19,055 nt of DNA, from the NCBI GenBank assembly GCA_964650705.1, contig CAZYUJ010000017.1:1-19055 (forward strand). Direction: 5' to 3'. The position numbers and the translations under genes are program-made. Positions within the stretch are counted from its first letter, which is position 1. Each line of letters starts with the position of its first letter. Positions 14,126 to 19,055 of the stretch are shown here, piece after piece. The stretch comes from Faeciplasma sp964650705 (GTDB lineage Bacteria; Bacillota; Clostridia; Oscillospirales; Ruminococcaceae). The notes beneath the pieces are model-generated. The model had not been told where the DNA came from and did not search any database. It worked only from the letters and a program-made list of their open reading frames with translations.

Positions 14126-15117
14126 TTCAACCTATAACCCCTTTCCTCGGCGCGCGCAATCGGATTATCAGATATAATTGACACAACTGCATTTGATACG
14201 TTCCAACCTGTAGTAATAGCAGAAATCATTATTCCGCCCTTACTGCCAAGAGTGTCATAAAATGAATATTTACCGTTAAATCGAGTTGAGTTCGTTATCT
14301 TACTAATTAATGAACTATTGTTAATATGAGCACTATTTACATTAACTATATCATTATATAATACACCAGCAGACTTCGTTAATGGTAACATCCCAATAAT
14401 TTGTTCTCCATTGTTATAAACGGATGATATTGTGTCTTTTGCAATTTGTTCTCCGCTCTTTCCTTCATCAATTCCTTTTTTTATCTGCAAAGCCGATACT
14501 TCCGTTGCCTTCGCAAGCATTGTCACCGCAGTAGAGATCATTGCAACTCCCAAAACTGAACCAGCACCGTATGTAGAAACAGTCATAATAGTTGCTGCCG
14601 TAATAGTCGCAGCTGCTGCAACTACTACAATTGCTTTGCTAAGCCAATTTGGCATAGACCATCCATCAGAATTTTCAGATTCTAACCCAAACGGATCCAC
14701 ATTGGAAACCGGATTCCCGTTAGCGTAAGCATACCTATTGAGAGTAATTGCATTAGTAATGGAACCGGCCACAACGTCCACATTGATGAACCTCTTGAGA
14801 GTAGGACTGTAGTAACGAGCACGCATATAAACGAGACCGTTTTCATCAGTCATAACACCGTCACGACCGTTGTACATAAACGGTGTTGCAGTTGTGCCGG
14901 TTCTAGCTGTTAACTTTCCATAAGTATCATACTGGAATGTATCCGTAACACCACCCTGAAGATTGGTGAGTGCAACCGTCGAACCTCTGTAATCATAGTG
15001 GTAAGTCTTGAAGACACCGTCTTCCTCCTGACCAATTAAGCCAAGACCGTAGACGTACCTAGTAGTTGTTGTGCCCTCAGTCTTAACAAGCAACTGTGAA
15101 AGCTTGGAGTTTGCGTG
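14122..15117 (-). CDS. Orphan RHS cassette C: core end plus unknown toxin tip
   Basis: RHS homology starts at about 15117 (HANSKLSQLLVKTEG). The frame is open to a TGA at 15160-15162 but has no ATG or ribosome binding site there, so expression as a protein is doubtful. The core ends with DPFGL at 14683; 191 bases of it are identical to cassette B. It has two local changes from the other cassettes (PTLKRFINVDV for PTFKRFINADV). The 186-residue tip contains a hydrophobic Ala/Val/Thr segment (IVVVAAAATITAATIMTVST), a central helical region and a C-terminal part (NSTRFNGKYSFYDTLGSKGG then ISAITTGWNVSNAVV). I do not recognise it. The two-helix protein at 13889-14125 is the likely immunity partner. 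Confidence 0.8.
   Translation of the reverse strand, partial: HANSKLSQLLVKTEGTTTTRYVYGLGLIGQEEDGVFKTYHYDYRGSTVALTNLQGGVTDTFQYDTYGKLTARTGTTATPFMYNGRDGVMTDENGLVYMRARYYSPTLKRFINVDVVAGSITNAITLNRYAYANGNPVSNVDPFGLESENSDGWSMPNWLSKAIVVVAAAATITAATIMTVSTYGAGSVLGVAMISTAVTMLAKATEVSALQIKKGIDEGKSGEQIAKDTISSVYNNGEQIIGMLPLTKSAGVLYNDIVNVNSAHINNSSLISKITNSTRFNGKYSFYDTLGSKGGIMISAITTGWNVSNAVVSIISDNPIARAEERGYRLK
14864..15054 (-). repeat. 191-nt RHS core block, copy in cassette C
   Basis: Read base by base, this block is identical to 16529-16719 in cassette B, while flanking core sequence differs at many synonymous sites. It encodes GLGLIGQEEDGVFKTYHYDY through FMYNGR. Confidence 0.8.
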
Positions 15118-15173
15118 TAGAGAATTTAAATAGGATAACTCTAAATTTGAAAGGTGTATTCAAATATTATAGA

Positions 15174-15743
15174 CTATTTATTTAATATCTTGGCTACAAA
15201 ATACTTTTGAATAAAAGAGATAGAACTTGCAAATAAAAATGAACATAATATTATTACTATCCACAGCTTTAAATCAGTGTTCTTGGACTTTGCCAAAAGC
15301 TTTCCGCACCAAACTCCAGTTCCTCCGCATAACAATGTAATAGCATGTCCCCATAGAGACTTTTGCTTTGTATTTTTAGAATACATTCTAAAAGATAGCT
15401 TGATTATCCAAATAATCTCATATGAAAGCATGAGAAGAAATGCTGTTATGATCAAATGTATAGCAACAGCATATTGGAACAGAATAAGGATGGAACATTC
15501 AACACCTAAGAACATCAAGAAATGGCCTAAAGTTAATAGCGTACTATAGTATTTACTGACTTGCTTTTTTGCATACGAATACAGAATAGTATATGATAAT
15601 ATTATAACTAGACCAATCCAGGTTTCATATATTAAAATAGGAATTAGAAACATAGATAATATCAGCCAAAGGCAAGAGTTAGGAATGTTGAACAACTCCT
15701 TGTCAGCGAGAGACATAACATAATAATGTAGTTCATTTTTCAT
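15174..15743 (-). CDS. Multi-pass membrane protein, candidate immunity protein of cassette B
   Basis: A 189-residue very hydrophobic protein with five or so membrane helices (about 22-40, 42-58, 66-82, 85-118, 158-178) and AT-rich codons. ATG 15743 is preferred because AAAGGG lies upstream; an ATG at 15776 inside the tip gene has none. It begins 16 bases after the tip B stop. A Gly-rich LLCGGTGVWCGKLL segment near residues 137-150 is notable. Family unrecognised; immunity role inferred from position. Confidence 0.7.
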   Translation of the reverse strand: MKNELHYYVMSLADKELFNIPNSCLWLILSMFLIPILIYETWIGLVIILSYTILYSYAKKQVSKYYSTLLTLGHFLMFLGVECSILILFQYAVAIHLIITAFLLMLSYEIIWIIKLSFRMYSKNTKQKSLWGHAITLLCGGTGVWCGKLLAKSKNTDLKLWIVIILCSFLFASSISFIQKYFVAKILNK

Positions 15744-15759
15744 TGCAATTGCCCTTTCA

Positions 15760-17184
15760 TTATTCAAATGTTGCATCTAACAGCGGATCAATAACCAAAT
15801 CATAAAATAAGCCAACACCTATGCCAATCAATGTGCCCCAACCAGGAGAAATCGCTGTTCCAGCCTTTGCTAATAATACGGTAGTAGCAATAGAAACTGC
15901 TCCTGCTCCAACATCAATTGCCGCATCAGATATAATTTCAGTGGTAGATTCACCATTCTGTGTATTCTCTTCAATCCCCATTACAGTATTGATTACAGTA
16001 AATGCTGATGTAATTCCGTACCCCAAATTCTTGAAGAATTTGTCAATACATGCAATTTCAGCATCAACTCGCTTTGCCCAAGTTCCCACGCCAATATTAT
16101 TAGGTCGAGAAGAATTTCTAATTGCGTTCTCCATGGATTTCTGACCAAACGTGTTAAGAACATCTGTTGTGTATCCAGCAAAAGTTATTGCATAACCTGT
16201 AAATTTATACGCTTCAGTATCATCGAGTGGCGTAATCAAAAGAAGCCATAATTGTTCTAGTAAAGAATCAGTATTGGTATTACTGTGCCATTCATAATAT
16301 GCGTCCAAATCGGTGTAGCGATCTTGAACTGTAATGTCTCTCGAGCACAGCCCAAACGGATCGACATTGGAAACAGGGTTCCCGTTAGCGTAAGCATATC
16401 TATTCAGCGTAATCGAGTTTGTAATTGAACCCGCCACAACGTCCGCGTTGATGAATCTCTTGAATGTCGGCGAGTAATATCTCGCTCTCATGTAGACCAA
16501 GCCATTTTCATCAGTCATAACGCCGTCGCGACCGTTGTACATAAACGGTGTTGCAGTTGTGCCGGTTCTAGCTGTTAACTTTCCATAAGTATCATACTGG
16601 AATGTATCCGTAACACCACCCTGAAGATTGGTGAGTGCAACCGTCGAACCTCTGTAATCATAGTGGTAAGTCTTGAAGACACCGTCTTCCTCCTGACCAA
16701 TTAAGCCAAGACCGTAGACATACTTAGTTGTGACGTTGTTCTCGGTTTTAGTTAGAAGCTGTGAAAGCTTGGAGTTAGCGTTGTGAGTGTATTCGGTAAT
16801 TGATTCACCGATGCACTTCTTAACTCGGATGTTTTCAACGTCGTAAGTGTAGATAGTTGTATCTGCCACCGTAAGACGGTTAGCTGAGTCGTATGTAAAC
16901 TCGCCTATTGGCGATATTAGCATATTACCGTCTGCGTCATAGGTTACTTCCGTACCTTGGTATTCAACGATTCGGTTGTTAGTGTCATAGACAACACTTT
17001 CATCCATGCCGATCGTCATATTCCCTGCAGGGTTATAGTTGAAGCTCTCACTCGAGATCAAATTATTGTTGTTATCCAAGCTGACAGCAGTTCGGTTTGT
17101 TACCCTTGAAAGATCATCATAAGTATAGCATAACTTAAGCCTGTTAGCAAGGTCGGATTCGGAAGAGTATCCCCGCCCTTTCAA
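15760..17184 (-). CDS. Orphan RHS cassette B: longest core plus membrane-active-looking tip
   Basis: This cassette keeps the most RHS core: about 280 residues with YD-type repeats (YTYDDLSRVTNR, VVYDTNNRIVEY, VTYDADGNML, FTYDSANRLTVAD, YTYDVENIRVKK) that build the RHS shell, ending DPFGL at 16348. The frame is open from 17217, but the first start is a TTG (17184) inside a GC-rich hairpin and has no binding site, so it is likely a 5'-truncated gene. The 195-residue tip ends with two hydrophobic stretches joined by a Gly-rich turn (DVGAGAVSIATTVLLAKAGT and GWGTLIGIGVGLFYDLVIDP), suggesting a membrane-inserting hairpin. Its immunity candidate at 15174-15743 is a membrane protein, in agreement. 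Confidence 0.82.
   Translation of the reverse strand: MKGRGYSSESDLANRLKLCYTYDDLSRVTNRTAVSLDNNNNLISSESFNYNPAGNMTIGMDESVVYDTNNRIVEYQGTEVTYDADGNMLISPIGEFTYDSANRLTVADTTIYTYDVENIRVKKCIGESITEYTHNANSKLSQLLTKTENNVTTKYVYGLGLIGQEEDGVFKTYHYDYRGSTVALTNLQGGVTDTFQYDTYGKLTARTGTTATPFMYNGRDGVMTDENGLVYMRARYYSPTFKRFINADVVAGSITNSITLNRYAYANGNPVSNVDPFGLCSRDITVQDRYTDLDAYYEWHSNTNTDSLLEQLWLLLITPLDDTEAYKFTGYAITFAGYTTDVLNTFGQKSMENAIRNSSRPNNIGVGTWAKRVDAEIACIDKFFKNLGYGITSAFTVINTVMGIEENTQNGESTTEIISDAAIDVGAGAVSIATTVLLAKAGTAISPGWGTLIGIGVGLFYDLVIDPLLDATFE
16529..16719 (-). repeat. 191-nt RHS core block, copy in cassette B
   Basis: Identical to 14864-15054 in cassette C. The coding block is long and similar enough for homologous recombination between cassettes. 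Confidence 0.8.
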
Positions 17185-17192
17185 GGACGGGG
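17171..17192. other. GC-rich hairpin at the truncated end of cassette B
   Basis: On the minus strand CCCCGTCC (17192-17185) pairs with GGGCGGGG (17178-17171) around TTGAAA, with one G-T pair. The AT-rich surroundings and the form ATCCCCGTCC...GGGCGGGGAT resemble the terminal hairpins of IS200/IS605-type elements. No transposase is present. Confidence 0.5.
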
Positions 17193-17235
17193 ATTTTACT
17201 ATGAATCTTTTAATTAGTTAACAAATAACACATTA

Positions 17236-17892
17236 TCAATAATTTGAATTATTAACATCGACTTGTTTAGAATGGAATATTATCAAAGTGCCCATGATTA
17301 TCCACTTCTGGATTAAGCAAACATGATATGCTGCCACACGATATTTCTCAGCTGCATCAGATGCCGCTATCATTCCCGTGATGCCCATCATGTTTCCAGA
17401 CCCGTCTTTGTGTGAACTGAGGACTTCATAAAATGTGGTCATACATTTACTGAATAAGATTCCTGAAATCACTGTGACTACAATGGAAATTGCTAGCGTT
17501 ATCAGAACGCTTTTTGCGTTTTTAAATATGATGGTATTCTTGTTCGCAAAAATAAGATATGTAACAAAGCATTCTATCAACACCGCAAAAGCAACAAATA
17601 ATCCGCTTTTTTCATCAAACGCAGCATCAAGCAACGACTTTACAACCGTAAACGTTAAGACAACTGCAACGAACAAAAGCACCCTACCAACACAAAACCT
17701 TTTAAAAAGCTTCTCATCGGGATTAAACAACGGTTTGGAAAAAATGGTTTTGTTTTTATTAAGTATCAGAACATAGAGCAATCCCAATAAAAAGGGAGAG
17801 ATAAGCATTTCGACAATAAAACTTTTAGATGTTACAACCAATATTACAAGAATAATTGCAATACATACCAAATTTTTCTTGACTGTTTTCAT
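17236..17892 (-). CDS. Multi-pass membrane protein, candidate immunity protein of cassette A
   Basis: A 218-residue protein with about five membrane helices (near 8-25, 27-45, 67-88, 96-116, 126-148) and a soluble C-terminal part (SSHKDGSGNMMGITGMIAAS and onward). ATG 17892 has GGAGGGACATT upstream; an alternative start 21 bases earlier lacks a site. It begins 34 bases after the stop of RHS tip A. Family unrecognised; the position suggests immunity to tip A. Confidence 0.7.
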   Translation of the reverse strand: MKTVKKNLVCIAIILVILVVTSKSFIVEMLISPFLLGLLYVLILNKNKTIFSKPLFNPDEKLFKRFCVGRVLLFVAVVLTFTVVKSLLDAAFDEKSGLFVAFAVLIECFVTYLIFANKNTIIFKNAKSVLITLAISIVVTVISGILFSKCMTTFYEVLSSHKDGSGNMMGITGMIAASDAAEKYRVAAYHVCLIQKWIIMGTLIIFHSKQVDVNNSNY

Positions 17893-17926
17893 AATGTCCC
17901 TCCGTATATACAAATTGATTAACTGC

Positions 17927-19055
17927 TTACGATCTGAAACTTACTCCATATTTTTCACATGCCGCTTTGAAAGTGGCAATCATGCTCTCATCTGATAGGG
18001 TAGATGGCGAAGACAGCACGTCAAAAGGGACAACATATGTTGTTTTGTATCCTATATATAGCGACTTCGAGTCTCCATCAATCACATTAATATAGGTGCC
18101 AAATTCAACGCGATCACTAGTACTAATCATCGGATTTAGCATTAATTCGCCGTTTTCATTCATCCATAGATAAGCGTGATAAGTTTGGTCCTCATGATAT
18201 CTGTCAAAACGAGCCCTAATCGCTGGTGACCTTATTCCGTCAGCGGTTTGCCCTGTTACAGCATAATAATCTTCATCCGTTATTTGCCTTGTTATGGTAT
18301 TAGGGTATAGAGCACTTTCATATGTTTTTTGTATATCAGAGTTACCGATTAATATCTTGACTATGTTAGATCGTCCGAATGTTTGAAATACGAACTTAAC
18401 ATTTGTGCTTGTCATGCTATTTCCTGCGGAAGAAAGAATGCCGCTCACCAAAGAGGTCATCGATGCGTAACGGTTCAGTTTGCCATTCCCAGAAGTCGCC
18501 ATATCATTAAAATCATCAAGAGATATGCTAGCAACAAAGTCAGCCCAGTCGAAGTCCTTGGTTGAAAACTCCAACGTTTCAATTGTTTCCCATGCGTCCA
18601 TTGGGTAAAACCTTCCTGACTCGGGGGCGAAAATATTATAAGTAACACCATTATATATAACTGAACCACGGTTGTGGAAAGGTGAATCCTTCGTTTTTGA
18701 ATAAGCTCCAAACGAATCAACACCCAATACATAATGGAGGCTATTATTCCCACTACCCTCTCTACAAGTCTGCTGAGAACTGAGCCCAAATGGGTCAATG
18801 TTAGATACGGGGTTTCCATTTGCATAAGCATAACGGTTAAGGGTTACAGCATTAGTGATGCTACCCGCCACAACGTCAGCATTGATGAAACGTTTGAATG
18901 TAGGCGAATAGTAACGTGCTCGCATGTAGACTAAGCCGTTTTCATCAGTCATAACACCATCTCTGCCGTTGTAGAGGAAGGGAGTAGAAGATGTGCCTGC
19001 TCTTGAGGTTAGCTTACCGTAGGTGTCATAACTGAATCTGTCGGTTACAGAACCT
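17927..19055 (-). CDS. RHS protein 3' end, cassette A, partial at window edge
   Basis: The frame is open to the right edge of the window, so this may be the 3' end of the full-length rhs gene or another orphan. Core residues (GSVTDRFSYDTYGKLTSRAG to DPFGL) end at 18782. The 284-residue tip is the longest here and lacks the Ala/Gly-rich hydrophobic region seen in C, D and E. Notable stretches are NRGSVIYNGVTYNIFAPESG, ARFDRYHEDQTYHAYLWMNE and LYIGYKTTYVVPFDVLSSPS. I do not recognise the fold. RHS proteins are large shells that carry a C-terminal toxin tip into neighbouring cells; the delivery route in this organism is not shown by the window. Immunity candidate: 17236-17892. Confidence 0.85.
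   Translation of the reverse strand, partial: GSVTDRFSYDTYGKLTSRAGTSSTPFLYNGRDGVMTDENGLVYMRARYYSPTFKRFINADVVAGSITNAVTLNRYAYANGNPVSNIDPFGLSSQQTCREGSGNNSLHYVLGVDSFGAYSKTKDSPFHNRGSVIYNGVTYNIFAPESGRFYPMDAWETIETLEFSTKDFDWADFVASISLDDFNDMATSGNGKLNRYASMTSLVSGILSSAGNSMTSTNVKFVFQTFGRSNIVKILIGNSDIQKTYESALYPNTITRQITDEDYYAVTGQTADGIRSPAIRARFDRYHEDQTYHAYLWMNENGELMLNPMISTSDRVEFGTYINVIDGDSKSLYIGYKTTYVVPFDVLSSPSTLSDESMIATFKAACEKYGVSFRS

Noticed and set aside
9833..19055. Long plus-strand open frames opposite the RHS cassettes (for example 10932-11435 and 14432-14728)
   Set aside because: They are the antisense of Ala/Gly-rich coding regions, have no ribosome binding sites, and their Pro/Ala composition is that of a shadow frame.
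16348..19055. RHS core repeats as a transposon or CRISPR array
   Set aside because: The repeats are coding, several hundred bases long and encode a known protein core; no transposase genes accompany them.

Overview
The window looks like a chromosomal stretch of a low-to-mid GC Firmicute, probably a gut-type Clostridia (Oscillospirales or Lachnospirales-like). I infer this from strong AAGGAGG-type ribosome binding sites, TTGACA/TATAAT promoters, a DegV protein, a MarR-controlled heterodimeric ABC exporter, a TrkA/TrkH potassium system and Gram-positive style RHS repeats. No taxon can be fixed from sequence alone.

Left part (1-9111) is ordinary chromosome. A secreted-looking protein with a 24-nt tandem repeat enters from the left (1-498). 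Two overlapping ABC half-transporter genes follow on the minus strand (743-4400). They diverge from a plus-strand marR-degV pair (4573-5870) across a promoter region with a perfect 14-bp inverted repeat that is a likely MarR operator. Next is a minus-strand trkA-trkH operon (6026-8855), then a plus-strand tRNA-Pro(GGG) gene with encoded CCA (9035-9111).

Right part (9112-19055) is an accessory island abutting the tRNA. A 21-bp copy of the tRNA 3' end recurs 168 bp downstream, as expected for the att site of a tRNA-targeting integrative element. Beside it lie decayed pieces of that element: an excisionase N-terminus and an integrase C-terminus, separated by a roughly 55-bp scrap of RHS core.

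The rest of the island, all minus strand, is a tandem array of RHS C-terminal toxin/immunity cassettes. From right to left these are cassettes A, B, C and D, a core-less ParB-like toxin piece with its own immunity candidate, then cassette E. Each cassette has the conserved end of the RHS core (terminating in DPFGL), an unrelated C-terminal tip, and a small downstream gene with its own ribosome binding site that is a candidate immunity gene. Only cassette A can belong to a longer RHS gene, because it runs off the right edge. B, C, D and E start abruptly inside the core without a credible start codon, while their immunity candidates keep translation signals.

This is the layout expected of a bank of displaced ('orphan') toxin tips, usable by homologous recombination with a full-length rhs gene upstream. 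The immunity genes would stay expressed to protect the cell from siblings carrying other tips. Most of the immunity candidates are membrane proteins, suggesting that several tips act at the membrane. Most of the tip families are not recognisable to me.
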